Part shown: piece by piece, positions 1 through 6,921 of the stretch
Layout: each line of letters opens with the position of its first letter
Numbering within the stretch: the first letter of the stretch is position 1
Source: Akkermansia muciniphila
GTDB taxonomy: Bacteria; Verrucomicrobiota; Verrucomicrobiia; Limisphaerales; BJHT01
DNA: 64,000 bases
Assembly: GCA_945861535.1 (NCBI GenBank)
Contig: CAMAUZ010000023.1
Coordinates: 26,427 to 90,426 of the forward strand
Direction of reading: 5' to 3'
Notes under the pieces: generated by a model
Database searches by the model: none
What the model was told of the DNA's origin: nothing
The model's input: only the letters and a program-made list of their open reading frames with translations
Program-made: the position numbers and the translations under genes

Positions 1-750
1 GTACATGTGCAGCTCCGCCGGCACACCCGCCTTCTTGAAACGGATGTACGCCTCCGCCAACCCCTCCGAAATATCCTGCCGGTCGCCAAAGCCCGCGCAC
101 AGAAACACCGGCGGCACGTCCTTCGTCGGCAGGATCGTCGCCGAGCGCCCCGGATAAATGAGCGCCTGAAACGCGGGCTTGCACCCCTGTTTGTCCACTG
201 CGTCCTTCGGGTCTGCGAGGCCGCCGTCATGGCGCGCGCTCACCAGCCACGCCAGCTCGCCCCCGGCGCTGAAACCCATCACACCGAGCCGCGCCGGGTC
301 CACGTTCCATTCCGCCGCGCGACTGCGGATCAGGCGCATCGCCCGCTGCGTGTCGGCCAGCGACTCGCCTTCGATCTGGTAGGTCGAGTTGGTTTCGCGC
401 GCGAGCCGGTGCTTGAGCACAAACGCCGCGATGCCGTGATCGCGCAGCCATTCGCCGACATTGTAACCCTCGTGCGCGATCGCGAGCACCCGATGCCCGC
501 CGCCCGGAATCACCAGCACGGCGCAGCCATTGGCCTTGTCCTTGGCCGGCAGATACGGCGTGAGGCTGGGATTATGAATGCGCGAGACGCTCGTGACATC
601 GCCCGCGGCATTTTTGACCTGAAGCTCCTTCTCCGTCTTCCCCGCCGAACCCGGCGCGCCATTCGGCCAGAGCGGAATCTCCGCCGGCAGTTCGGCGGCG
701 ACGAGCGGGGAGGCGAGGAAGAGGGTGGTGAGAACCAGCGTGAGTTTCAT
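1..750 (-). CDS. Alpha/beta hydrolase (acetyl-xylan-esterase-like), secreted, C-terminus outside window
   Basis: This frame is open from an ATG at 748-750 to the window edge and is absent from the ORF track because it has no stop here. It starts with a cleavable signal peptide (MKLTLVLTTLFLASPLVAA), then a region rich in WP(N)GAPG-type residues typical of the BD-FAE/acetylxylan esterase group. An oxyanion segment IPGGGH follows near residue 82. The nucleophile elbow GFSAGG lies near residue 160. The catalytic Asp and His would fall near or beyond the edge; PPVFLCAGFGD near residue 220 probably carries the Asp region. Likely role: exported esterase acting on acylated polysaccharide. The substrate cannot be deduced. 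Confidence 0.85.
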   Translation of the reverse strand, partial: MKLTLVLTTLFLASPLVAAELPAEIPLWPNGAPGSAGKTEKELQVKNAAGDVTSVSRIHNPSLTPYLPAKDKANGCAVLVIPGGGHRVLAIAHEGYNVGEWLRDHGIAAFVLKHRLARETNSTYQIEGESLADTQRAMRLIRSRAAEWNVDPARLGVMGFSAGGELAWLVSARHDGGLADPKDAVDKQGCKPAFQALIYPGRSATILPTKDVPPVFLCAGFGDRQDISEGLAEAYIRFKKAGVPAELHMY

Positions 751-894
751 GTGAAAATTTAGTTCGGCGGAGAAAACCACGACGGCGTCCCGAGCGCGAG
801 CATGTCTTGGCTGCAACTGTTCAGGCGGAGCGACTGGAGCGTGGCAGGTACAGACGGAGTGAAAACTCCTGCTGCATGGACCCATCCCTTGTAA

Positions 895-914
895 GAGTCG
901 AGGTAACGAGACTC
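895..914 (+). repeat. GNRA-type hairpin repeat, copy 1
   Basis: GAGTC, then GAGGTAACGA, then GACTC: a perfect 5-bp stem (6 bp with the flanking A/T) around a 10-nt core. The core reads GA-G-GTAA-C-GA: a GNRA-type tetraloop closed by one G-C pair with facing GA steps. Confidence 0.7.
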
Positions 915-1040
915 TCACCTCCTTCGGCAAGCGGGCCGTCCAAAACACCGTTCGTCGCGTCGGGAAACCCAGTTCGGATTCCACGCGCCTCGCCCGAATC
1001 AGCCCACGAGACGCAATCGCTGATCGCGCAGAAAAGGTCA

Positions 1041-1060
1041 GAGACTCCTCACGTCGTCTC
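1041..1060 (-). repeat. GNRA-type hairpin repeat, copy 2
   Basis: Read on the minus strand: GAGAC, GACGTGAGGA, GTCTC. It has a perfect 5-bp stem of different sequence from copy 1, the same core architecture with GTGA apex, and a C-G pair in place of G-C. Confidence 0.7.
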
Positions 1061-1113
1061 CTACAAGAGTTGGCGATCCGCGTCCCGCCAACCTCCCCGC
1101 CCGCCGCCGCGGG

Positions 1114-2121
1114 TCAGCGTTTCACGTAGCCGTGGTCGCGGAACCAGGCGACGGCGTCGGCGAGGGCCTGGCGGGGCGGGGTCTGCGGGAGGCCGAGTTC
1201 GCGGATGGCTTTGGCGGGATTGAAAAACATTTTGTAGCGGGCCATGCGGACGCCGGCCAGCGGTGCTTTCGGCGGCTTGCCGGTCACGCGCGAAATCGTC
1301 TCGTCGGCGTGGGCGGCGAGGAGGGCGACGGTGTAGGGGACCTGGAATTTCGGCGCGGGCAGGCCGGAGATTTCGGCGAGCACGGCGAAGGCTTGTTTCA
1401 TGGTCCAGTTGCCGTCGGCGTGGCCGAGGATGTAGCGCTCGCCGACGCGCCCTTTTTCCGCCGCGAGGATGTGGCCGAGGGCGACGTCGCGGACGTGGAC
1501 CCAGTTGAGGCCGGTGTCAAGGTAGGCGGGCATTTGGCGGTTGAGAAAATCCACGATCACCTGGCCGGTGGGCGTCGGCTTCACGTCGCGCGGGCCGACG
1601 GGCGCGCTGGGATTCACGATGACGATGGGGAGGCCGGCGGCGGCGAGTTCGCGCGCGACGACTTCGCCGCGCCATTTCGAGAGCTTGTAGGGATTGCTCA
1701 TCTGCGCCTCGGTGACGGGTGTCGTCTCGTCGGTGGGCGTGACCACGCCGTTGACCGCGCGCGGCAGCCCGATGCAGCCGACGGTGCTGGTGTAAACGAT
1801 GCGCGAACACCCGGCGGCGGCGGCGGTCTCGAGGACGTTGCGCGTGCCGTCCACGTTGGCGGCAAACATCGGCGCGTAGTCGCGCAGCCAGAGGTGGTAG
1901 CTCGCCGCGACATGGAAGCACCAGTCGCACCCGCGCAGGCCGGTCGCGAGCGCCGCGCGGTCCGCGACGTCGCCGGGCACGCGCTCGAAATCCACGCCCG
2001 CCAACCCGCGCAGATCAGCGCCGGGACGCACGAGGGCCTTCACGCGATGGCCGCGCGCGACCAGTTCGTGGACGAGATTGGCGCCGATGAAACCCGAGGC
2101 GCCGGTGACGAAGCAGTTCAT
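1114..2121 (-). CDS. hpnA: NAD-dependent sugar epimerase/dehydratase, HpnA-like
   Basis: An extended short-chain dehydrogenase of about 335 residues. The ORF track starts at 2169, but the internal ATG giving MNCFVTGASGFIG places the Rossmann glycine motif at residues 7-13, as in the family. The catalytic pair Y145/K149 is in YKLSK. The order CFHVAASYHLWLRD, NVDGTRNVLE and VYTSTVG matches hopanoid-associated HpnA epimerases (cytoplasmic, NAD(P)-binding, acting on a nucleotide- or lipid-linked sugar). No squalene-hopene cyclase or other hpn gene is nearby, so the hopanoid link rests only on family resemblance; a dihydroflavonol-reductase-like role is the alternative. The gene stands alone between repeat-rich gaps. 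Confidence 0.82.
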   Translation of the reverse strand: MNCFVTGASGFIGANLVHELVARGHRVKALVRPGADLRGLAGVDFERVPGDVADRAALATGLRGCDWCFHVAASYHLWLRDYAPMFAANVDGTRNVLETAAAAGCSRIVYTSTVGCIGLPRAVNGVVTPTDETTPVTEAQMSNPYKLSKWRGEVVARELAAAGLPIVIVNPSAPVGPRDVKPTPTGQVIVDFLNRQMPAYLDTGLNWVHVRDVALGHILAAEKGRVGERYILGHADGNWTMKQAFAVLAEISGLPAPKFQVPYTVALLAAHADETISRVTGKPPKAPLAGVRMARYKMFFNPAKAIRELGLPQTPPRQALADAVAWFRDHGYVKR

Positions 2122-2220
2122 GGGAGGTTCGGGGAAGGGGAAAAGCTCAAGGGAAGGGCCAAGCGCCAAGGCGCAATGATGCGGTCGGGGCGCGGCCTTC
2201 AGAGGCTGGGTGAAATGTAG

Positions 2221-2240
2221 CCGCCGAGGTGACGAGGCGG
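2221..2240 (+). repeat. GNRA-type hairpin repeat, copy 3
   Basis: CCGCC, GAGGTGACGA, GGCGG. The core matches copies 1 and 2, but the stem is entirely different and still perfectly paired. It is preceded by TGTAG and followed by ACGCG, as in the copy at 63862. Confidence 0.75.
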
Positions 2241-2370
2241 ACGCGGCTCACGCGAATGCCGCGAGCTTCCACCTGCCAAGGGGCCTCCCTGCGCCCACCG
2301 AGCACATCGGCCACAGGTTGCGCCGGCTTGGCCAAGTTGAAGCTGAACCCCGATCGCCGAAACGGATTCA

Positions 2371-2443
2371 GCAAAGGAATGGAGGCAAAGGAATGAAGAC
2401 AATTTGTTTCCCCGTCCCCATTCCTTTGCCTCCATTCCTTTGC
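2371..2443. repeat. Direct-within-inverted repeat, GGCAAAGGAATG type
   Basis: Two tandem GCAAAGGAATG units (2371-2395) are followed, after a 23-base spacer ending CCCCGTCCC, by two perfect reverse complements (2419-2443). The two 25-base arms can form one long hairpin. A copy with three units occurs at 22086-22173. Variant versions are at 6301, 43784, 46075, 50184, 57079 and 57783. Confidence 0.85.
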
Positions 2444-2677
2444 CCAAAACTCCGCCGCCCCATTCCCGTGCGACAATCGGCCGTGCGACGCTCGGGTTCT
2501 CCTCAGGGCGGAGGCTACGGCTCGTTGACGGTTTTCACCCAGGTCCTTCAGGCCGCGGAAATGCGGGTCCGGTTTGGGGTGGGCGAATTTCCGGACCACC
2601 TTTTTTTGACTCCGCAAATGCCGCTCGGTGGTCCGCGTCCGGGCTGTTTGGAGCCGTGGCTGCGAGCGGACGTTTCT

Positions 2678-2693
2678 GCGGCCTGAAGGCCGC
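2678..2693. repeat. Palindromic hairpin GCGGCC-TGAA-GGCCGC
   Basis: A perfect 6-bp stem with a TGAA loop. The same hairpin is at 30730. Compensated versions with GCGGCG/CGCCGC are at 30430 and 55483. Confidence 0.6.
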
Positions 2694-2777
2694 GCGCCGG
2701 TCGTCACGACTGCGCCGTTGCGGCTAAGTTTCACGCATCGCGCTGCCCACATTGGTCTTTGCTCCTTGATCCTTACC

Positions 2778-2806
2778 TTGAGCTTTGAGCTTTGAACTTT
2801 GAGCTT
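2778..2806. repeat. Short tandem TTGAGCTT tract
   Basis: Nine-base periodic TTGAGCTTT/TTGAACTTT units. A sister tract lies at 31767-31795, and a longer relative frames the four-helix-bundle gene near 52.1-52.6 kb. Confidence 0.6.
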
Positions 2807-2837
2807 CCCACTTGAGCGACCCAGCCTCCGGGCACGT

Positions 2838-4055
2838 TCAATAATCACTCACCGATCCATCCGGCTGTTTCGGCAGCGGCCAGCGGAATTTCCGTTTCGG
2901 ATCGGCGTTGACCTTGTCGAACATCGTTTCGTCGATGTCCACGCCGAGACCGGGGCCGGGCGGGAGCGTCGCGTAGCCCTCCTTGTCCACGGTCCAGTGG
3001 CGGATGGCGACGCCGGGCGGCATGAGATGGCCGTCGAGGTAGCCTTCATGAATGAGGAAGTTCGGAATCGCTGCGGTGGCGTGCAGGCTGGCGGTCAGGC
3101 CGAGTTCGGAGCAGGTGCAATGGGGAGCGATGGGAACGGTATAGGCCTCGGCCAGCGTGGCGATTTTCTTCATCTGACTGATGCCGCCCGTGTGCCCGCA
3201 ATCGGGCTGGAGGATGTCGATGCAGCGTTCCTGCAAATACGGGATCATGCCCCAGATGGTGCGGTCGCGTTCGCCGGTCGCGAGCGGGATGCGGATGGCC
3301 TGCTTGAGGCGCTTGAAGACTTCGATGTTACCCGGCACGGCGGGTTCCTCGATCCAGAGAATGTCGTAAGGTTGAATCGCCGCGGCGAGCTGGATGAGCA
3401 TCGGCGGCGGCACGGCGCAGTGCGCGTCGAACATCACCGTCCCGTCGGGACCGACCATCTGGCGGCTGTGGCGGATGTTGTTCACGAGGCGCTCGATGTC
3501 GGGGGGATTGCCGGAGAAAGGATGCGGGCCGCCGGTGCCGGTCTTGTGCGCCTTGAGCGAGGGATACATCCGAATCTTGTCCCGGCACGGACCGCCGAGC
3601 AGACGATAAACCGGGACGCCCCACAAACGACCGGTGATGTCCCACAGCGCCACGTCGATGGCGGAGATGACGTGCGTCATGAACGAGCCGCCGCGGATGT
3701 CGCGATGCGAACGATAGAGCTTTTGCCAGAGATGCTCGATGCGCGTGGGGTTCTCGCCATCGAGCAATTCAAACAGCGACCGCGCAAGCACACAGGCGAT
3801 GTCGGGTTCGAGGCCGGTGACTTCACCCCAGCCGGTGACCTGGTGATTGGTCTCGACCTTGATGTAAGCCTTCGTGCCGACGCGGAAACCTTTAAGCGCG
3901 GAGATTTTGATCGTGCTGGTGCGGTCGGCGACGTTGGCGGCGGGATTGTCCGCGGCGAGCACGCGCTCGTTCAGCGCGAGCGCGCCGGCGGCAATCGCGG
4001 CGGTGGATGCGAACAGTTCGCGGCGGCTCAGGTGGGAGACTGATTGGGTGGGCAT
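2838..4055 (-). CDS. Enolase-superfamily sugar-acid dehydratase (RspA/ManD/DgoD-like), TAT-exported
   Basis: 405 residues with a twin-arginine signal (SRRELFAS, Arg10-Arg11) and an Ala-rich export helix. An enolase N-terminal cap follows, then the (beta/alpha)7 barrel. Visible active-site residues: metal ligands D210 (MFDAH), E236 (IEEP) and E262 (TGERD), and likely catalytic H212 and H312 (APHC). This D-x-H plus P-H pattern is that of mannonate/galactonate/gluconate dehydratases. The inferred reaction is Mg2+-dependent loss of water from a C6 sugar acid. Export is unusual, since family members are normally cytosolic, but TAT leaders on sugar enzymes are common in Verrucomicrobiota and Planctomycetota. 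The exact substrate cannot be read from sequence. Confidence 0.88.
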   Translation of the reverse strand: MPTQSVSHLSRRELFASTAAIAAGALALNERVLAADNPAANVADRTSTIKISALKGFRVGTKAYIKVETNHQVTGWGEVTGLEPDIACVLARSLFELLDGENPTRIEHLWQKLYRSHRDIRGGSFMTHVISAIDVALWDITGRLWGVPVYRLLGGPCRDKIRMYPSLKAHKTGTGGPHPFSGNPPDIERLVNNIRHSRQMVGPDGTVMFDAHCAVPPPMLIQLAAAIQPYDILWIEEPAVPGNIEVFKRLKQAIRIPLATGERDRTIWGMIPYLQERCIDILQPDCGHTGGISQMKKIATLAEAYTVPIAPHCTCSELGLTASLHATAAIPNFLIHEGYLDGHLMPPGVAIRHWTVDKEGYATLPPGPGLGVDIDETMFDKVNADPKRKFRWPLPKQPDGSVSDY

Positions 4056-4170
4056 AACGGGTGACGGGAGGATGGGGGGCCGGACGAAACGGGGGAAGAG
4101 GATTTTGGGCGGCCTGGACTGGGAGGGCTAATCTCAGTTTCTGGCAGACGGTCTGGCTCCCGCTCCGCGC

Positions 4171-4306
4171 GGGTGGGGCAGGCATCCTTGCCTGCCAGTT
4201 CACGGGGCATCCCTGCCTCGTGTTCCCACCCGGTGACCTGCTCCGTCGTCGGGCGTTGGGAACGGGCGGCAGGATGCCGCCCGAACTGGCAGGCTGGAAG
4301 CCTGCC
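4171..4306. repeat. Hairpin array with ATCCT/AGGAT-type loops
   Basis: Four hairpins in a row. GGCAGGC-ATCCTT-GCCTGCC (4177-4196); CACGGGGC-ATCCCT-GCCTCGTG (4201-4222); GGGCGGC-AGGAT-GCCGCCC (4264-4282); GGCAGGC-TGGAA-GCCTGCC (4288-4306). The first two loops carry the complement of the last two. The same stems reappear at 63926-63995 with loops GTCTC/GAGAC. The array fills the 4056-4488 gap, where I see no gene. Confidence 0.75.
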
Positions 4307-4488
4307 CCACCGCACCGGGGCCTCCGCACGCTCTGGCCTCCTTGCGGGACGGCGCCGACGCGCACTGATCGTTGCACGAAACTGAGATGCCCCGGACGCT
4401 CCCCCACCCGTCGTCCGCCGGGAATCCCCGTTTGACATCCGCCCGCCCGAACTCCACGTTGCCGCCCAATCTGCCCAGCCAAATTATT

Positions 4489-5112
4489 ATGAAAACCATC
4501 CCCTGTTTCATCGTACTCGCCGCCCTCACCCTGACCGCCGACGCCCAGGTCAACGGCTCCCTCCTCAAGAACAAGGCCAAGAACACGCGCGACGCCAACA
4601 ACGGGTTGCCACCAGCCGCCGCCCGACCCGGAGCGCCCGCTCCGGCCGCTCCCTCCGGTCCCACCTACATCGTCCCCACCGCGCCGCTGGCCACCGTCCA
4701 GTCGCAAAGCATCAAGCGGCTCGAAGCCGACATCGCCACGATGAAGAGCAAGACCGAGGTCACCGCCGAGCAGAAGTTGAAACTCAGCACCGACCTGCTG
4801 GCCGCCGCCGCCGGCGCCAAGCCGTCCGAAGAAGCCATTCGCAAGCTGGCCGACAGCCTCGGCCTCGCCATCGCCAACCAGAAAATCACCTCGCAAGACC
4901 AGGCCAAGCTCGCCCGCGATCTCCACGCCGTGGTGAACAGCGCCACCACGCCGGCGGATCAGACCGGGGCCATCATCAAGGACGCGAAGGAAATCCTGAT
5001 CGTCTCCGGCACCGCGCGACCCGCCGCCCAGGCCGTCGGCGCGAACCTGCAGGCCATCGTCGCCGAGTTGCAAAAGAACGCCCCGACCGCCACGGCCGCG
5101 CCGGCTAAATAA
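4489..5112 (+). CDS. Secreted Ala/Pro-rich protein of unknown function
   Basis: The ATG at 4489 (not the track start at 4372) gives a clear signal peptide, MKTIPCFIVLAALTLTADAQ. A Pro/Ala-rich linker follows (about residues 45-65), then a 130-residue, probably helical domain with repeated AxxLxxDLxxAxxG-like segments: KLSTDLLAAAAG, KLARDLHAVVN, VGANLQAIVAEL. These resemble short helix-turn repeats. No enzyme motif is seen. It is the first gene of a plus-strand trio with a DUF350 membrane protein and a lipoprotein, with 57 bases to the next start. I do not recognise a characterised family; a periplasmic or surface helical protein is the most that can be said. Confidence 0.75.
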   Translation: MKTIPCFIVLAALTLTADAQVNGSLLKNKAKNTRDANNGLPPAAARPGAPAPAAPSGPTYIVPTAPLATVQSQSIKRLEADIATMKSKTEVTAEQKLKLSTDLLAAAAGAKPSEEAIRKLADSLGLAIANQKITSQDQAKLARDLHAVVNSATTPADQTGAIIKDAKEILIVSGTARPAAQAVGANLQAIVAELQKNAPTATAAPAK

Positions 5113-5169
5113 CGCCCGCGGTCTGCCCCTCGCTCGATTCCTTCCGCAATCGCCGCCCACCTGCCGCCC

Positions 5170-5505
5170 ATGAAATCGCGCCGCGCCATGCCCGTTCTTT
5201 TCCTGTTCCTCTCTTTCCTTGTCGCTGTCAGCCACCCGGCCACCGCACAGGAGGCGGCGGGCGCGACCACCGGCGGGAGTTTCATGGCCTGGCCGCCCAA
5301 GACTTTTCTTCAGGCCATTCTCGGCAGCGTCGCCTTCGGCCTCGTCGGCATCGTCCTCGCCATCACTGGCTTCAAACTCTTTGATGCGGCGGTTCCGTTC
5401 AGCCTCGAAAAGGAAATCTGCGAAAAGGGGAACATCGCCGTCGCCATCGTGTCCGCCGCCATGATCTTGGGCATCTGCCTCATCATTTCCAAAGCGATGT
5501 CGTGA
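5170..5505 (+). CDS. DUF350 family membrane protein
   Basis: 111 residues: an N-terminal hydrophobic leader ending around ATAQ, a transmembrane helix (ILGSVAFGLVGIVLAITGFKLFD), the DUF350 core FDAAVPFSLEKEICEKGNIAVAI, and a final membrane helix ending KAMS. DUF350 proteins are small inner-membrane proteins of unknown biochemical role. This one has a single repeat unit, whereas many relatives carry two. It sits between a secreted helical protein and a lipoprotein on the same strand, with only 56 bases to the lipoprotein start, so an envelope-associated unit is likely. Confidence 0.8.
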   Translation: MKSRRAMPVLFLFLSFLVAVSHPATAQEAAGATTGGSFMAWPPKTFLQAILGSVAFGLVGIVLAITGFKLFDAAVPFSLEKEICEKGNIAVAIVSAAMILGICLIISKAMS

Positions 5506-5561
5506 GCGTCCGCGCCTGCGGCCGTCCGAGCAGTCGCCACTTCGTCAGCAGTCCGCCAACC

Positions 5562-6116
5562 ATGCGTGTCGGGAGGAAAAAATCCCGACGGGTCGTCCTG
5601 CTCATCACCGGCTCGGTGATGCTCGCGGCCTGTCAGAAGGAATCTCCGCCACCGCCCGCCGCCTGGGAAAACTTGGGCGATCCCAACGCGACGAACTACG
5701 CCGGCACCAATCAATTCGGTACCAATGCGCCCTCGGGGTCGGGCCAGCGCCCGCACTATTCTCACTCGATCTTCTACCCGTGGAAAGGATCTAACGGTCG
5801 CATCGGGACCGGCAGCGGCAGCAGCAGCGGCTCCGGGAGCAAGAGCAGCAATTCCTCCTCCACGTCGCGCCATGGTTTCGGCTCCACCGGGCATAGTTCG
5901 TCGGGGAACGGAGGCAGGTTGTTGACTGATGAATGGGGACAGGAAGGTGAAATTCGTCAGTCAAAACTCCGCGTCAGTTTCGCTCTCCGCGACCGCAGCT
6001 TTCCGTCCGCACTACAACCCGGCAAAATCCTCGCGCGCCGCGAGGCGTTTTCCCGGAGCGCGGCTGTGTGCGCGGAGCACCAGCCGCAGCAGGTTGGCCG
6101 CACGGGAAGCGCCTGA
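5562..6116 (+). CDS. Gly/Ser-rich lipoprotein, 3' end possibly extended by repeat DNA
   Basis: The start at MRVGRKKSRR gives a basic n-region, a hydrophobic stretch and a lipobox LAAC near residue 24 (MLAAC-QKES), so a lipid anchor is predicted. The mature part is Pro-, Asn- and Gly/Ser-rich; a GSGSSSGSGSKSSNSSS tract around residues 88-105 suggests an unstructured surface protein. After GHSSSGNGG the frame runs straight into a dyad repeat (5922-5964) and further repeat-like sequence, so the last 60 or so residues may not be native. Third gene of the trio with DUF350. Function unknown. Confidence 0.6.
   Translation: MRVGRKKSRRVVLLITGSVMLAACQKESPPPPAAWENLGDPNATNYAGTNQFGTNAPSGSGQRPHYSHSIFYPWKGSNGRIGTGSGSSSGSGSKSSNSSSTSRHGFGSTGHSSSGNGGRLLTDEWGQEGEIRQSKLRVSFALRDRSFPSALQPGKILARREAFSRSAAVCAEHQPQQVGRTGSA
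5922..5964. repeat. Dyad TTGACTGATGAAT / ATTCGTCAGTCAA
   Basis: Thirteen-base inverted arms with one mismatch around a 17-base spacer, located inside the 3' part of the lipoprotein ORF. The CATTCGTCAGTC tail recurs at 57114-57126, linking it to the GGCA-N3-GAAT element family. Confidence 0.55.
6009..6045. repeat. Dispersed repeat ACTACAACCC..GCGCGCCGCGAGG, copy 1
   Basis: Shares the ordered words ACTACAACCC, GCAAAATC and CGCGCGCCGCGAGG with 46002-46040 and 46272-46310. No coding sense is seen. Confidence 0.55.
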
Positions 6117-6177
6117 TTTCAACGGGTGCCCACGCCGTTTCGCGGCCGCTGCGGCTTCGCCGCCCTGCGTCCTTCCA

Positions 6178-6241
6178 ATCTCGGCGGTGTTTTGAAGCGC
6201 GTTCGTTGGACTGCGGGCACGGGACGGAGCACCGCAGAGAT
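6178..6241. repeat. Inverted repeat of the CACCGCAGAGAT type
   Basis: ATCTCGGCGGTG at 6179-6190 faces CACCGCAGAGAT at 6230-6241 (one mismatch). A stronger version is at 57645-57710. Confidence 0.55.
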
Positions 6242-6300
6242 AGGAAAAACGCAGAGAGGGGAGGCACTTGCGAAACCCCGGCTTCACAGTTCCGGCTTTC

Positions 6301-6387
6301 CATCTTTTACCCCGCATCTTTTACCAGATGCTTGGGCCTGGGACACCGGGACACGATGCAGATGGTAAAAGATGGTGGGTAAAAGAT
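6301..6387. repeat. Direct-within-inverted repeat, GGTAAAAGATG type
   Basis: Two CATCTTTTACC units (6301-6326) are mirrored by two GGTAAAAGAT units (6364-6387) across a 36-base spacer. The architecture is identical to the GGCAAAGGAATG elements with a different unit sequence. It lies in the gene-free stretch 6117-6459. Confidence 0.75.
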
Positions 6388-6459
6388 AAACAAGCAGAGC
6401 TTCTGCAATTGGCTCAGGGGACTGGCGATTTCACCGTTCTGCCCGTCACGGCGCGCCGA

Positions 6460-6921
6460 CTATTCCCGCCGTCGCGACGACAGAAACGCCAGACAGCCCA
6501 GCCACGCCCCGACCCCGACAGCCACCAGCCCGAGGCCCAATTCCAACATCCCCGGCCGCCCATCACCGCGCAGCAACAGCACGCCCACCAACCCGAGAAG
6601 CAGCAAGTCCGCAACAATCAAGGGCAGCTTCAACGACCGCCCATTCGGCGGCGTGTTCCGTCCGGCCGCTTCCACCGCAGCCGGCGCCGGCACCGGCGCG
6701 GTCACGTTGTGCTCGCGCGACGCCTCATCCCTCCCCATCGCCTCGCGCCCCTTCCCGCCGCGCAACAACGCGCCCACCCCGGGCGTGAGTGGCGGCGCAG
6801 CTTTCGGCACCTCGGCGGCAGGTGACACCGGCGTCGCAGGCGCTGCGTCCGCACCGAGCAGATTACCGAGCCCGCGCCCGAGCACCGTTTTCGCCGGCCG
6901 CGCTGGAGGGGATTCCATCAT
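6460..6921 (-). CDS. Small two-helix membrane protein coupled to SNF2 helicase
   Basis: 153 residues. The N-terminal 90 residues are soluble and Pro/Ala-rich and contain KTVLGRGLGNLLG, which resembles the RGLGxGLxxL segment at the start of ParB/Spo0J proteins. No ParB nuclease-like or HTH domain follows. Two hydrophobic helices (LPLIVADLLLLGLVGVLLL and MLELGLGLVAVGVGAWLGCLAFL) end in an Arg-rich cytoplasmic tail. The ATG overlaps the TGA of the upstream SNF2 gene (ATGA), so translation is probably coupled. Function unknown; the ParB-like motif may be coincidental. Confidence 0.65.
   Translation of the reverse strand: MMESPPARPAKTVLGRGLGNLLGADAAPATPVSPAAEVPKAAPPLTPGVGALLRGGKGREAMGRDEASREHNVTAPVPAPAAVEAAGRNTPPNGRSLKLPLIVADLLLLGLVGVLLLRGDGRPGMLELGLGLVAVGVGAWLGCLAFLSSRRRE

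Larger units (their letters stand above)
751..1113. other. Gene-free interval with two facing hairpin repeats
   Basis: No convincing gene is present; the plus ORF at 807-1223 runs antisense into the epimerase gene and resembles nothing. The interval holds two facing copies (about 894-915 and 1040-1061) of the GNRA-like hairpin family described separately. They are flanked by similar outer sequence (CTTGTAAGAG / CTCCTACAAGAG), so the pair forms a larger imperfect inverted repeat. Confidence 0.6.
2122..2837. other. Repeat-filled intergenic region
   Basis: About 700 bases without a supportable gene. In order it contains a GNRA-type hairpin (2221-2240), a direct-within-inverted GGCAAAGGAATG element (2371-2443), a GCGGCC-TGAA-GGCCGC hairpin (2678-2693) and a TTGAGCTT tandem tract (2778-2806). 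ORFs here on both strands translate these repeats and are rejected. Confidence 0.65.

Noticed and set aside
7-762. 251-residue plus-strand ORF at the window start
   Set aside because: Antisense to the esterase frame, Arg/His-rich, no motif. GC-rich shadow ORF.
2147-2848. 233-residue minus ORF in the 2.1-2.8 kb gap
   Set aside because: Its sequence is a translation of the TTGAGCTT tract (KLKVQSSKLKV) and the GGCAAAGGAATG element (KEWRQRNGDG); no independent domain.
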